DNA of 64,000 nucleotides, taken from NCBI RefSeq assembly GCF_017916325.1, contig NC_090162.1, positions 651,001 through 715,000 on the forward strand, in the 5' to 3' direction. Positions 1 through 10,547 of this stretch are shown one piece after another. The stretch comes from Leishmania martiniquensis. Lineage: Eukaryota > Euglenozoa > Kinetoplastea > Trypanosomatida > Trypanosomatidae. A model generated the notes under the pieces. That model was given only the letters and a program-made list of their open reading frames with translations, made no database searches and was not told where the DNA came from. The translations under genes were made by a program, and so were the position numbers. Position 1 is the first letter of the stretch, and the number at the start of each line of letters is the position of its first letter.

Positions 1-2
1 AG

Positions 3-3000
3 GCATCGGAGCCGAGACCGGTCACTGCGCTACCAAGCACCAGTGCCGCCTTCCTGGCTGACAACGGTGTTTCAGCGTTCTTGCAGTATCTGCGCCGCCG
101 CCCCAACGCAGAGAGCGCGCTGGAGGTGTCGATGCTGATGGCACAAAGTATGCTTAGCGTGGTGGCCATCCACTTTCCAGGGCTGCAGGAAATTATCTTT
201 CGCGTGAACCTCGCCATAACACTGACGTGTGGCACGTTGAGCCTGCTCTTCATTGGGCATCGGCGCTCCCTCGGCTTCATCAGCTTCCGCTTGTGTATGC
301 ATCGCGCCTTTGACAGCATTCTTCTGTGGCTGTCCCGATTTATGTACCTCGCCGCAGTAATCGCCAACGTGTTGCTGCTAGCGGACTCTCGTGCGCACAC
401 TGTGAAGCCCTCCTCTGTGCTAGCTGTTCAGGGACTGAGTGTCGTGAGTTGCATTGCGCTGCTGATGTTTGTGCGCACGATGCGCTATGAGGCTATCGAG
501 GAGATGCCCGACGTTCCGAGCAGTGTTTTCGAACTGGGCGGCGTGGTGGCTGTGGCGGCGGCGTTTCTACTGGCATTCCTCAACGTGAGCATCTTCTTTT
601 ACGCACAGAACTTCCCCGACGGCCTCGATGAGACGGTGGAGGGGACGAACTGGACGTATCAAGAGGTACTGCTGCTTGTATCGCAGCTGGCGCAGCTTCT
701 CTCTCTGCTGCCAACGCCGATGGTATACGTTTCTGGCGCAGTTATGCACGGCGATCACTTCCGCATGCTGTCCAACAGCCGCCCCGCTGAGACGCTCCCG
801 GTGCTGCTGCTACAGACTTTGAGCTATCTGCTGTACGTCGCCTCCATCATCAGCTTCACGCTTTTTCTATCCAGCAGCACACCATTCATTGCCTCGCTGG
901 AGGCGGTGATGTCCACGCTCAGTGTCTTCTGCATGACGTGTGCGGTACGACTGTTCAGCTCTATTATGCTCCGACGGCACACCCTCCAGGCTGCGTCAGG
1001 GGGGGCGGTGAAGCCGGCCTCGTCGCTGCTGGTCAATGGAAGGGATACCTTCCAGGGGCCCCTCAACCTTTCCAGGGCACCACCCCGCCCCGATGCCGCG
1101 CCGTCACCCGACACGGGCAGCCCAACGTCGGAGGAGTTGGCCACCACCGCGTACATCATGAACGGGGAGATGATCTTTGGCTACCTTTTATGCCTGACAA
1201 ACGTGCTGCTTCGGCTGCTCGTCGACATTTCGTTGCATCACGTGTGGGGCGAGGTGGAGCTCCCACACGTGCGCCTGATCATGATAGCCAACATCTGCTT
1301 CATTGCGTGCGTGCCGCTGACGCACTACTCGGGCAGGGACAAGGGTGTGCAGGTGTTTCACCCCTTCTCCGGCAGCGGCAGTTTTGTCGCGCTGCAGGTG
1401 CTCGGGTGGATGATCTACGCCATCTTCGTCATCATCATCATCTTCGGGACTCTTCTGGTGAGCAGCCCCAACAGAATGCCCATGGAGTGGCACACGCTTA
1501 TGGAGGACGGACATGTCATGTACACCTTGTTCGGGGTCCTTGAATTGATTCCGGTGGTGCTCATTACGGTGTCCATTGTGATCGAGGCCCGCTACACCAT
1601 GGCGACGGCGCTGCAGCAGCGCTTGGCGAAGGAGTCGTTCCTGGAGCTGCGCCGCTTCATGCGCGAGAAGTTGGCGGACAAGTCGGACGAGGAGAAGGCC
1701 GTGGCCCAGCTGGCCTTTCAAACGCTCATGACAGCAGCTCTGCACAGTTTTGATATCCCGTGCACCGACAATCTCCTGAGCATCTACAACGAACCTGCGA
1801 TAGCGCGACGCACCGAGAAGAGCGCCCGCGCGCCGAGCCAAGTCAGCACTGGTACTAACGATGAGACTGGCGCGGGGGGCGGTGACGAAAGCGGAGAACG
1901 CCTTGACTGGACCTGTGCTGGCGAGGACTTGAACACTCAACGTCAGCGTCACGAAGGCGTGCGTCTCATTGTGACACTCCTCTGCTGCGCGTCAGCCGCC
2001 TTCTTCGTGGTCGCTGCATTCATGGCTAAGATTGTCATCTTGTCATTGGGGTTCGCGGTGACCGCGATGATCATCTGCACAATTTCCTGCGTCGGCGCCC
2101 ACGCTGGATACGGTGCGGTCCTCCATCGCCACTCAAGCTTGTACGCAGCATTTATGCCGTTCCGCGGCGGGCCGGCGTTCGTCATTCGGCAGCTTGCCGG
2201 CTGGTGCTGCTACGCAGGCGCGCTTCTGGTGACGCTCACCACGACGATTGAGTCTGTGGAAGTCTCGGCCACTGCCATGGTGATTGCAGCGCTGCTGTCA
2301 GTGGCAAGTCAGGTATTTATCTTCACTTCGGTCCCGCTGTTCTCCTACCGGCGCGGTGAGGCGACCATTCTGGAGGTGAACGGCGAAGGCATCGTGGCTC
2401 TGCTGACCTTCTCTGCCGCAATCGCCTTCGGCCGCGTTTACACGCCTGTCGTGGCCTTCTTTGGACGTGATGCACAGCATTATCTTCACTACAGCGACGA
2501 AAGCAGCGTGTCCCGCCGAACGCGTGTGCCTTTTGTGCTGGCAGTGATGAGCCTGTCCATGTCCGTGCCTTGCACCCTGATAGCCCTCAGCCGCACAAAG
2601 CGGCAGTGGGAACGTGCCATGAACACCGGCGTTGCATCCGAGGGGCAATCAGCGCAGGATCAACGCCCCCCTGACCGGAGGCGCCGACGCTCCATGTGGG
2701 CAGCAGGCGTTTCGAACCTTATGGAAGTCCTCGTCATTCTGTTCGCCACCGTGACTCCGCTGTCCATCGGATTCTTGGTCTATTACTTCTTCACACAGTA
2801 CACGCCGCGCCTGGTGCAGGTGATCGAGGCCTACCTGCCAATCTGCTTCGCCCTCACCGCGCTGACGCTGGCGCTGTCTGTCGTTCCGTACGTGACGAAT
2901 GTCGGTGTGCCGCCGTTCGTGGTGGCGGTGCGCGTGACGGCTGTGGCGTGGGCGCTGTACGGCCTCCCCTTGATCGCTGGGAGCGTGCTGTTTCTGCCGT

Positions 3001-4145
3001 CGCTGCTTGTGCCACGGCACAGCACCCTGTTCCTTGCATGCGGCACGGTTGCCATGTGCATCGGCGGAAGCTTGGCGCAGGTGCGGCTCGCGATGAGGCT
3101 TTCGGTGTACGCAATGATCGGCTACCTGACGTACCAGATGTGCGTGCAGCTGATGGATGCCGGCCTGTCGCTGGCGATGGTGCGCGCGCTTGGCGTGCAC
3201 GTCCTCGACTGCGCGCTGCTGGGCGCGTGGCTGTGGTACATCCCGCTGTACGCGGGCAAGCCGTCCTACACCGGGCTGCAGCGCAGCATGCGGTTCACGG
3301 AGTTTGCGCGCAGCTTCCTGTTCGCCGACGCGGTGAAGTACTTTGACTTCCGCGTGATTGTGGACGACCCCGCCGTGCAGATGCGGGACGACACGTCGCA
3401 GTATCTGTTCTCCTTCCACCCCCATGGTGTGTTTCCCGGCACGGCGCTGTTTGCCCCTCTGACGGCGGAGTGGGCCCGCAAAATCGGCGTCAACGCGAAG
3501 AGCTATGTGTCGACGCACATCGCGAGCGTCGTTTTCAACCTGCCGCTGCTGCGCGACTTCAACCTGCGCCTTGGTGCCCTGTCCGTGAGCCGGCGCTCTG
3601 TGGAGGCGAGCCTGGCGCGCGGCAACAGCGTCCTTATCGTGACAGGTGGCCAGGCGGAGATGCTGCACACGGAGGTGAGTGCTCGGAGGCTGACCCTGAT
3701 CACGCAGCACACTGGCTTTGTGCGCCTCGCCATCGCATCGCGGGTGCCGCTGGTGCCGCTGCTGTGCTTTGGGGAGAACAACGTGCTGGGGCTGCTGCAG
3801 TTTCCGCGCATGCAGCGGGTCTCGCTCAAGCTGTTGGGCTTTCCAGTTCCGATGATTCCGTTTGGCCGATTTGGTCTGCCTGTGCCGTTCCGCACGCCGC
3901 TGACGCTTGTGGTGGGGCCGCCGCTTACTATACCCAAGGACGCGGACGAGAACAACCCCGACGACGTGCGGCGCGTGTCGGAGGCGTACTTCCAGTCGCT
4001 GAAGGAGCTGTTCTACCGCCACCGCGCGGAGGCCGGGTACGCCGGCATGGAGCTCGTGCTGGTGAACGAGAAGGAGGAGGTGCGGAGGCGCAAGCAGGCC
4101 CGCGAGGCTGCGGCTGCGGTGGCGCCTAAGGAGAAGGCCGCGTAA
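3..4145 (+). CDS. Giant polytopic membrane protein with C-terminal DGAT2-type acyltransferase domain (5' end outside window)
   Basis: The frame is open from the left edge (nt 3) to the TAA at 4143-4145, so 1380 residues are visible and the start lies outside; the first in-window start-like codon (TTG at 81) is not needed. The last ~450 residues carry DGAT2-family hallmarks: HPHG at residues 1139-1142 (nt 3417-3428), then GFVRLAI and VPLVPLLCFGE (nt 3714-3777), which in this family belong to the acyl-CoA:diacylglycerol acyltransferase core. The expected role is ER triacylglycerol or wax-ester synthesis. The preceding ~930 residues hold many hydrophobic segments in recurring modules (an F-x-PF-x-G...GW...YA pattern at nt ~1357 and ~2152, with a looser copy at ~757). 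DGAT2 proteins are usually 350-500 aa, so this N-terminal extension is very unusual. Codons from nt 2805 onward are duplicated at 14976. The domain call is firm; the substrate is inferred. Confidence 0.85.
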   Translation, partial: ASEPRPVTALPSTSAAFLADNGVSAFLQYLRRRPNAESALEVSMLMAQSMLSVVAIHFPGLQEIIFRVNLAITLTCGTLSLLFIGHRRSLGFISFRLCMHRAFDSILLWLSRFMYLAAVIANVLLLADSRAHTVKPSSVLAVQGLSVVSCIALLMFVRTMRYEAIEEMPDVPSSVFELGGVVAVAAAFLLAFLNVSIFFYAQNFPDGLDETVEGTNWTYQEVLLLVSQLAQLLSLLPTPMVYVSGAVMHGDHFRMLSNSRPAETLPVLLLQTLSYLLYVASIISFTLFLSSSTPFIASLEAVMSTLSVFCMTCAVRLFSSIMLRRHTLQAASGGAVKPASSLLVNGRDTFQGPLNLSRAPPRPDAAPSPDTGSPTSEELATTAYIMNGEMIFGYLLCLTNVLLRLLVDISLHHVWGEVELPHVRLIMIANICFIACVPLTHYSGRDKGVQVFHPFSGSGSFVALQVLGWMIYAIFVIIIIFGTLLVSSPNRMPMEWHTLMEDGHVMYTLFGVLELIPVVLITVSIVIEARYTMATALQQRLAKESFLELRRFMREKLADKSDEEKAVAQLAFQTLMTAALHSFDIPCTDNLLSIYNEPAIARRTEKSARAPSQVSTGTNDETGAGGGDESGERLDWTCAGEDLNTQRQRHEGVRLIVTLLCCASAAFFVVAAFMAKIVILSLGFAVTAMIICTISCVGAHAGYGAVLHRHSSLYAAFMPFRGGPAFVIRQLAGWCCYAGALLVTLTTTIESVEVSATAMVIAALLSVASQVFIFTSVPLFSYRRGEATILEVNGEGIVALLTFSAAIAFGRVYTPVVAFFGRDAQHYLHYSDESSVSRRTRVPFVLAVMSLSMSVPCTLIALSRTKRQWERAMNTGVASEGQSAQDQRPPDRRRRRSMWAAGVSNLMEVLVILFATVTPLSIGFLVYYFFTQYTPRLVQVIEAYLPICFALTALTLALSVVPYVTNVGVPPFVVAVRVTAVAWALYGLPLIAGSVLFLPSLLVPRHSTLFLACGTVAMCIGGSLAQVRLAMRLSVYAMIGYLTYQMCVQLMDAGLSLAMVRALGVHVLDCALLGAWLWYIPLYAGKPSYTGLQRSMRFTEFARSFLFADAVKYFDFRVIVDDPAVQMRDDTSQYLFSFHPHGVFPGTALFAPLTAEWARKIGVNAKSYVSTHIASVVFNLPLLRDFNLRLGALSVSRRSVEASLARGNSVLIVTGGQAEMLHTEVSARRLTLITQHTGFVRLAIASRVPLVPLLCFGENNVLGLLQFPRMQRVSLKLLGFPVPMIPFGRFGLPVPFRTPLTLVVGPPLTIPKDADENNPDDVRRVSEAYFQSLKELFYRHRAEAGYAGMELVLVNEKEEVRRRKQAREAAAAVAPKEKAA

Positions 4146-4577
4146 TGGGCCGGCCGCTGCCTGCCGTGTGTGTGTGTGTGTGTGTGCTGCCTCTCCCACA
4201 CGACACAAATACACACGCGCACACGCTGGCGCGCCGCTGGCCCCTCTTTACAGGTCAGCTGAGCTGTGCTTCGCGGCTGGAGTCCGGCGGGCTTTCCCAG
4301 CGCTCCGCCTCCACCGCTGACCCCCTTCGCCGCGCCCCCAACCCCACTCCTGCTTTTCCTCTGCGGACATCCGCAAACGCGGAGATGGAGCAGTCGAGGG
4401 AGTCGTGCGGTCGCGCCGATGCAGGCGCCGGCTCGGTGTAGGACTGTGGAGTGAGGAGGAAGGCGGGCAGGCCAAGAGGGCCGCGGGAGAGGCGGCGACT
4501 GCCTCCCTCCCCCTCCTCCCCCTTTTTCGCGCCGCAGCAGAGGTGCCCGAGAGCGACGGATGATGCTCTCACCACCC
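2805..4577 (+). repeat. Direct repeat A, copy 1 (DGAT2 3' half plus 3' flank)
   Basis: About 1773 bp that recur at 14976-16747. The unit starts inside the acyltransferase gene, covers its last 446 codons and stop, and runs 432 bp into the 3' flank, ending at the ACCACCC before the copies diverge. I see no coding differences. The flank differs in TG-repeat length near 4167 and in one C of the run near 4510. Confidence 0.95.
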
Positions 4578-5300
4578 GCTGACTTACCTCCAATATGGAT
4601 GATGCGCTCGCTGGCATTTAATTGGGACCAGGGTACGTCTGTCTTTCGCCGGTGATGCTACTCCCAGGTGCCTGGTGTTTGTGCTAGAGTGTGTCTTGCA
4701 GTACTGTGGCGGGTGCGACTTCCCACTCTGACGAAGAACGGTAGCCCTTGTATGCTGTCTCTTCTCCCTAGCGTGTCTATGACGAATAAGCGCGTTGGGT
4801 GTGGGCACACTGTGTGCCTTCGTCTCTGCTCGCCAACACGCATTTCTGTCTAAAAAAGCGGAAGCGAACCCATCGACCAAATACAGAGGCTTCCGAGGGG
4901 AACAATGGGTGCTCTGTGCCGCCTGCTGTCTTCACCTGCCCGCCCGCCCTCACGCGCTCTCCTCCTCGTACTATCAGCTGTGGGCCTCCATGCCCTCTTT
5001 CTCCGCTCTCGTGTCCTTCGCCACGGCAAGCGTTGGCTTGCTATATTCGGCGCGCAAGTGAGGAATGCTTCGCGCGCTTTCTCTGCGTTCTGTTGGCCAA
5101 ATTCTATCGCCCCCCTCGCCCTGCCTCCTCGCCTGCGCCACTCGCGCGTCCCCCTTCGAAGTGGGCCGACCTCGCTGGTCACCTTGCCACGCCACCCTCT
5201 GCACCTCGCGTTCTCTTTTTCGAGGCTTGACGCCACACCACCCAATTAGTGGGCGCTGAAGGCTTAGTTTTGGCAGCACGCACAGTGCGATCTGCGCGCG
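4146..5300. other. Intergenic spacer downstream of the large DGAT2 gene
   Basis: No convincing gene. The first 432 bp belong to repeat A and include a TG-repeat tract at about 4167-4190. The rest is mixed pyrimidine-rich spacer. A short pyrimidine run followed by AG (about 5211-5224) is a possible splice acceptor for the next gene. The open frames on both strands here are short, overlapping and without recognisable domains. Confidence 0.6.
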
Positions 5301-6602
5301 ATGCTGCGTCGTGCGCCCCGGTGCCTCGCGCGCTGCAAACACGGGCAGACCGCGTGGTCGCCGAACAATACGAGCAGCGGCGCGGCGCCGACGAACGGGA
5401 TCACGGCGCAGGAGGCGCTGCAGATAGCGTACCGACCGATGCCGCTGGCGAACACTGTGGAGTACGAGGAGGACTTCGGTGCAAACATGATGATCCACCG
5501 CGAGTTCGTGTCGTCGAAGCACCGCACGCGCATGGCTTCGGACATCTCTGCGCTGGCGTACAGCGACCTGGAGCTTGCGCGGGCGCGGCAGCAGCTCGCG
5601 GGTGTGATGAACCGCGAGCGACGCGGCGCGCTTGTCGGAAGTGGCGGCGAGGCTGGCGACCGCGTATTGTTCAACTCGGACCTGGACGAGACGACGCGGG
5701 AGGTAAAGAGCGCGCGCTTTCTGTTCAATGAGCAGCGCATGCGGTTCTGCGACCGCTTCCAGACATTCTTCCGTGAGCGCATCGAGCGGCAGGCTCGTTG
5801 CAAGGCGGGCGCCGGCGAGGACCGGCACTACTACTTCTCGCTGATGGAGGCGTGCGCTGTGCTGCACGGATGCGATACGGCCGATGCCCGGGAGGTGTAC
5901 TACCGCCGCTTCCTGGGGCTGGACCTGGACACGCTCGAGGCGGAGGAGGCCGCTATGCGTGCGCGTGCAGCAGATGCAGCGGAGGTGAGCGCGCATCTGG
6001 CGCAGGGGCAGGCTAGCGCAGGAGGTGAAGCTCTCGTGACTGCTGGAGCGTGTACTGCCGGGGGCCCGAGGAACGCGCTGGACGCGGTGCAAGAAATCAT
6101 CGAGGCGCTTCCGCCGCTGTTTCCGCCGCCCACAACTGCTGAGGAGGATGAGGCCGGCGAGGCCTCCCCTGACGCTCAGCCGGCGCATGCTCCGGCTGCG
6201 GGTGCCAGCGAGCTGACTCCTGCAGCGGCACCCGCGCACCTTGCCGAGGACGTTGCGCCGCTGTTCAAAGCGTATCTCGCGCATGCGCGCGGCGAGAGCC
6301 CTGTAGCCTCGTATGACATAACAACGGTGGGCGCGCACGCGGCGCACGCGGAGCGGCGGCGGTGGCGCTCGCTCATGGACAAGATTGCTGCGGAGGACTA
6401 CCACGAGCTGAGTGATGCGGAGTTGGGGGACGCGTACGTGCTGAATGGCCAGTTGCATACGGTGAAGTTCTTCGACTTGAAGGTTGGGGACACGGTGCGC
6501 GAGATCATGCAGCTGCTGGAGCGCGAGACGGGCTCGAGTGCGTCCGGTGACAGGGATGTGCCTGTTGAAAGGTCGCCGACGCACCCCGAGCGACGTGTGT
6601 GA
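5301..6602 (+). CDS. Conserved-looking hypothetical protein, probably mitochondrial
   Basis: 433 aa from an ATG. I do not recognise a named family. The N-terminus (MLRRAPRCLARCKHG) is rich in Arg and hydrophobic residues and has no acidic residue for about 35 positions, as expected of a mitochondrial presequence. The middle (residues ~45-220) is charged and mostly helical in character. Residues ~220-320 are Ala/Pro/Glu-rich low complexity. The C-terminus is again ordered-looking, with a DxKVGDTVREIMQLLE segment. There is no transmembrane segment or catalytic signature. It lies between the large acyltransferase and the amino-acid transporter on the same strand. GC-rich third positions and the long single frame support real coding. 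A mitochondrial structural or mitoribosome-associated role is possible but is only inference from the presequence. Confidence 0.75.
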   Translation: MLRRAPRCLARCKHGQTAWSPNNTSSGAAPTNGITAQEALQIAYRPMPLANTVEYEEDFGANMMIHREFVSSKHRTRMASDISALAYSDLELARARQQLAGVMNRERRGALVGSGGEAGDRVLFNSDLDETTREVKSARFLFNEQRMRFCDRFQTFFRERIERQARCKAGAGEDRHYYFSLMEACAVLHGCDTADAREVYYRRFLGLDLDTLEAEEAAMRARAADAAEVSAHLAQGQASAGGEALVTAGACTAGGPRNALDAVQEIIEALPPLFPPPTTAEEDEAGEASPDAQPAHAPAAGASELTPAAAPAHLAEDVAPLFKAYLAHARGESPVASYDITTVGAHAAHAERRRWRSLMDKIAAEDYHELSDAELGDAYVLNGQLHTVKFFDLKVGDTVREIMQLLERETGSSASGDRDVPVERSPTHPERRV

Positions 6603-7377
6603 GGCAGTCGTGTTGCAGGGCTGCCGCTCTCCAGTCACTCTCGCTTCGGGAGCCCTCCCGCTGAGGGAGATGTGTGTGCTGGACGCGGGCCAGCCATAGC
6701 GGGGAGTGGGCTCCCTCCTCCTCCGTGCCCCCTCCCTTCTTCTTCGCTGGCGTATGACACGGCGCATCACAAGCAAGGCGTTCCTCCCCCCTCAAAGCTC
6801 TTCCCTTCCTGCTTTTCTTTCCTTGCGCGTGCGTTGATCTTTACAGTGCCTTCGTGCCTAAGCACAGAGGTGTCACGCCGAATGCGAGCACACGCGGAAG
6901 AGGAATACTTGGGCGGCGCGCCGGTTCACCGTTCGGTGTCGGTCGCACATGAGCGATTCGGCGGGCACGGCCCCTTGACGTCATGGCTCCCAGCTGCCGT
7001 TGTGCACCGCTCCCCGGCTTCACCTCCTTCTCCTCACTCTCTCTCTCTACATCTCGTATCGCCTTCGTTGTGTTGGGGCTTCCCTCGCCTCCCGTGCATA
7101 GACATGCACGCAGGTCCGGCTCCTTCGACGCATCGATTCATTCTGCTGACCAAGCCGCACCGATAATACACCCCCGCGCGCTTTCCCTTCCCCTCCCCCC
7201 TGCCCGCCCCCTCTCTCACTACCATTGGACTGGCTGCTGCACTGCACCCACTGAACTCCCCCTCCCACACACTGCACAGACGACGACTTGCCTGAAGTAC
7301 ACCTCTCACCCCCTTGCTCTCTGCCCCCTTTCGTTCACTGACGGCAGTCGGCAGACGGCATTGGCTGCGCCTGCACG
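6603..7377. other. Intergenic spacer with splice acceptor for the amino-acid transporter
   Basis: No gene supported. Pyrimidine-rich tracts at about 7186-7277 end in CACAG (AG at 7278-7279), about 100 nt before the transporter ATG, and fit a trans-splice acceptor. Confidence 0.6.
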
Positions 7378-8826
7378 ATGACTCAGAGTGTTCACTCCCC
7401 CGACGCGCAGATGGCCTTCGTGAGCGAGTATGGCGCGTCCTTCAGCGATGACGCGGTGATGGAGCTAAACAGGGTGAGCGAGGCGCAGACGAAGGACATG
7501 GTGTCCCCGTCGCCGACGCCGGACGCGGATGAGGCGGCAGACGCGGCAAAATATCGGCCGCGCAACTGGCTCACACACCTGCTGAACAAGGCCGTGCCAC
7601 ATGGCGGGACGCTGTCGAACTCGTACAACCTTGCTGCGGTGACCCTGGGCTCCGGTGTCATCGCACTGCCTTCTGTGTTCCAGGCGACGGGCATGGTCGT
7701 GTCCATCGCCGTGCTGATGTTGATCACGCTGAGCACCGTGTATTCGGTGTACATCATGATCCAGGCGGCGGACAAGACAGGGCGGCGGCTGTACTCGTAC
7801 GAGGCGCTTGCGCGTGGGTTGCTTGGGCGCGGCTGGGACTATCTCGCCGCGTTTCACATGTGGATGTTCTGCTTTGGGTCGTGTGTGTCGTACGTGATTT
7901 CGACGGGTGACCTGCTGTCGCGCGCGACGGACGACCCGACGGTGAACAAATTCGTGCGATCAACGCGGGGCAACCGCCTGCTTGTGTTTGTAATATGGGC
8001 GTGCGTGATGCTGCCGCTGTCGATCCCGAAGGAGATCAACTCGCTGCGCTACTTCTCGATCATTGGCGTGTCGTGCATGATAAACTTCGTGATTGTCATC
8101 ATCATCCACTCGGCCATGAACGGGTTTCAGAACGGGCGGCCGATCCATCAGCCGCAGATGTTCAAGAGTGGCAACAACGCGATTGTGGGGTTCTCGAAAA
8201 TTCTGTTCGCGTTCCTTGCTCAGACAAACGTGTTCGAGGTGGCGCGCGAGACACCAAAGCCGAGCCCCGGGCGTATCTCGAAGGACATGGCGATCAGCCA
8301 AGTCGTGTGCTGCGCCCTGTACATCCTCGCGGGCGTGTTCGGGTACCTAGAGTTCGGCGAGCAGGTGACGGACTCCATTCTGCGGTACTACAACGTGCGC
8401 AGCGACGTGCTTGTGGCAATCGCGTACGTCGGGATCGGGGTGAAGATGTGCGTTGGGTTTGCGATCTGCATGCAACCGTCGCGCGACGCGGTGTACTACT
8501 GCCTCAGCTGGCACTTTCCGATATTCAAGGACATCCGGAGGGTACCGTTCTGGCTGAACGCTGCCATCTGCGCCGGGTTCTCTGTGCTCGCGCTTGTGCT
8601 GGGGCTGTTCATACCAAGCGTAGACATCGTCTTTGGTCTTGTGGGAAGCTTCTCCGGTGGGTTCTTGGGGTTCATCTTCCCAGCTCTGTACAGCATGTAC
8701 GCCGGCAACTGGGGTCTGAAGGAGGTGGGCTGGCTACACTACCTCTCCACGTACTCGCTACTGATTGCCGGCGTGGTTTCCGTTGTATTCGGCACGGTTG
8801 CCTCGATCTATGGGGTGGTCAGCTGA
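7378..8826 (+). CDS. Amino acid transporter, AAAP family (trypanosomatid AAT type)
   Basis: 482 aa with a hydrophilic cytosolic N-terminus of ~75 residues and about eleven hydrophobic segments. The motif GGTLSNSYNLAAVTLGSGVI at the first membrane segment, followed by ALPSVFQATG, is typical of trypanosomatid AAT permeases in the amino acid/auxin permease family. These are proton-coupled or facilitative amino-acid carriers, usually of the plasma membrane. Length and segment count match the family (450-500 aa). The ATG at 7378 is kept because it is the first ATG after the acceptor AG near 7279. The substrate cannot be told from sequence. These genes commonly occur as tandem arrays in Leishmania, but only one copy is seen here. 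The gene lies inside the 12.2 kb interval bounded by the two A repeats, so recombination between them would carry it along. Confidence 0.93.
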   Translation: MTQSVHSPDAQMAFVSEYGASFSDDAVMELNRVSEAQTKDMVSPSPTPDADEAADAAKYRPRNWLTHLLNKAVPHGGTLSNSYNLAAVTLGSGVIALPSVFQATGMVVSIAVLMLITLSTVYSVYIMIQAADKTGRRLYSYEALARGLLGRGWDYLAAFHMWMFCFGSCVSYVISTGDLLSRATDDPTVNKFVRSTRGNRLLVFVIWACVMLPLSIPKEINSLRYFSIIGVSCMINFVIVIIIHSAMNGFQNGRPIHQPQMFKSGNNAIVGFSKILFAFLAQTNVFEVARETPKPSPGRISKDMAISQVVCCALYILAGVFGYLEFGEQVTDSILRYYNVRSDVLVAIAYVGIGVKMCVGFAICMQPSRDAVYYCLSWHFPIFKDIRRVPFWLNAAICAGFSVLALVLGLFIPSVDIVFGLVGSFSGGFLGFIFPALYSMYAGNWGLKEVGWLHYLSTYSLLIAGVVSVVFGTVASIYGVVS

Positions 8827-9646
8827 GCAGCGGCGAGGCAGTCTCGCTCGTCTGCGGTCGCTCGCTGCGTCGGTGTTTCACGCGTTTGGAGGAGGAGGCG
8901 AAAAGGGGTGGCTTAGGGCTGAGGGTAGGATGCTCTGAGCCTGTGCGTGCTCTCATCACCCTGTGCCACCCGCCTTCCCACCACCATCACCTCACTTTTG
9001 GCGCACGTGCCTTCCTCCACCTTTCGGTGCCTTTGCGTCGTTGGCTCGGCATAGGTGGACATGAAGTTCGGCCATGTGGGAAGTTTTTTGAAGGGGGCTC
9101 GGCCGTCCTCGAAGCCGATTCGTGGGTGTGACCGCACCCATGACGCTTTCCCCTCTGTTGGCCCGCTCCCTTTTCGATTTTTTTTGGTGTGACCGGCCGC
9201 GCACACGCACATGTCTGCCATCGAAATTGGCGGGCAACGCGTCGGAGGAGGAAAGGGAAAGGTGCGAAGGCTTTTCGTTTGCACGCCGGTGTGTGCGCAG
9301 TCGTTTTGTGTGATCGCGTCCCGCCACTTCCCCCCTATCTCGCCTCCGTGTCGCCCGGCGCTGTGCTCAATAGACCACGTGAGCCTCGCGGATTGCTCGA
9401 CGCTCCAAGTACACCGCACTTCCCCTTGTAGTTCTGTGCGCACTGATGTAACGACGCACCCTCCTTTGCGCCCGCTGCGCTTCCCCCGCGGGCTGTGTCC
9501 GTCGCTGCGCACCCCCGACACACACCACCACCAATACGCACACGCATACACTCACTCCAGATGCCAAGGCGTGGGCTCTCTCTGCTCTGAGGGGTGTCTC
9601 TCGAAGAGCCCCTTTTGGGTGGCACGCCCATTGCTGCCGCAGGCAT

Positions 9647-10547
9647 GCCGATTTGGCCGCAGCGGGAGCGCCTCTGCCGCGACGGACGCACGGCAGCGCT
9701 CGGCGTGTGTTGCGGCGCATGCGGGTGAGCCATCCAGGCACGGCCCCGCTGATATGGACCGAGGTGGGTGATGGAGGCAGCGGGCCCGCCTGCTGGCAGC
9801 AGTGCCGTCCTGAGAGGGCCGGCCCCGTGGTGCACGGATGCGAGCACTGCGCGCACGCGTTGTCAGGCGCAGCCGCTGCGGTGCATCACACCCGAACAAG
9901 GCACGCGAGGGCGAGAAGAGGCACGGGTGATGGCTGAGCTGGGCGCGTTGGTATCCGCCCTCGCCAACCCCATAGAGCACGTGAGCGACGCATGCGGCAG
10001 CACCCGCATTCGGCCAGGCGGGCTGGTGCGGCCCAGGCGGTGGGGGGGTGGAGCGCATGACGCGAGCAGCCCGAGCCACGGCGCCGAGTTCTCCCGACTC
10101 CGGTGTGGGGAGCGGCGGCACCACATTGTGAGGTGCCGCGGTGTGCTGCGACAGAGGGCGACACGCGGCACGCAGGCGGACGGCAGAGTCGCTGAGAGCG
10201 CGTCCCGACCTGATGCTGGTCAACTTTCGCCTCGGGCTCACGTGGAATGTGTGGATGGGTCACCCCCTGCAGCCTGCACACCAGACGCCGCCGCTTCGCG
10301 CGATGAGGCTGAGGGCCCTGGCGACGCGGCGCGGCTGGGCCGATTCGCGCGCTGCACCCGGGCCCGTGTGGCGCCGATCGCGCCGCACGCATGCGAAAGG
10401 AGGGGCGTGGAAGCACGCGGGGGGAGGTGTCAGGTGCAGAGGGGTGTTTCGGTGGCACGGCGGTATGCTCGCGACGGCCAGGACATACAGCCGTGGGTGC
10501 TCTGGGTGCGCATCTGATTCGCTGGCGTGCCGGTGGCCGAAAAAGCG
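9647..10547 (+). repeat. Direct repeat B, copy 1 (retroposon-like, ~0.9 kb)
   Basis: A 901 bp GC-rich unit recurring at 33022-33919 with one 3-bp indel (near 9771) and at least one substitution (near 10466). It ends in a short A run (GGCCGAAAAAGCG), after which the copies diverge, as expected of the 3' end of a non-LTR retroposon-type element. A degenerate, inverted third copy is at about 52385-52560. Leishmania genomes carry many SIDER and DIRE elements of this kind. I assign this unit to that class by inference only, and at 0.9 kb it is longer than a typical ~0.55 kb SIDER. Confidence 0.85.

Noticed and set aside
4167..4190. TG/CA microsatellites (here and at many other spacers) as CRISPR-like or functional arrays
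   Set aside because: They are simple dinucleotide repeats without spacers, normal in trypanosomatid intergenic DNA.
2649..4214. Long minus-strand frame opposite the DGAT2 gene (and its copy at 14967-16874)
   Set aside because: It is an Arg/His/Gln-rich shadow of the GC-rich coding strand with no independent support.
4850..4915. Minus-strand GGGTTCGCTTCC followed by a T run, resembling a tRNA B box and terminator
   Set aside because: The T-arm and acceptor stem do not pair and no A box is present.
9768..10517. ~250-aa open frame in repeat B (also in copy 2)
   Set aside because: Several long frames overlap on both strands of the same GC-rich unit, none has recognisable domains or a good acceptor and start, and the degenerate third copy does not keep the frame.
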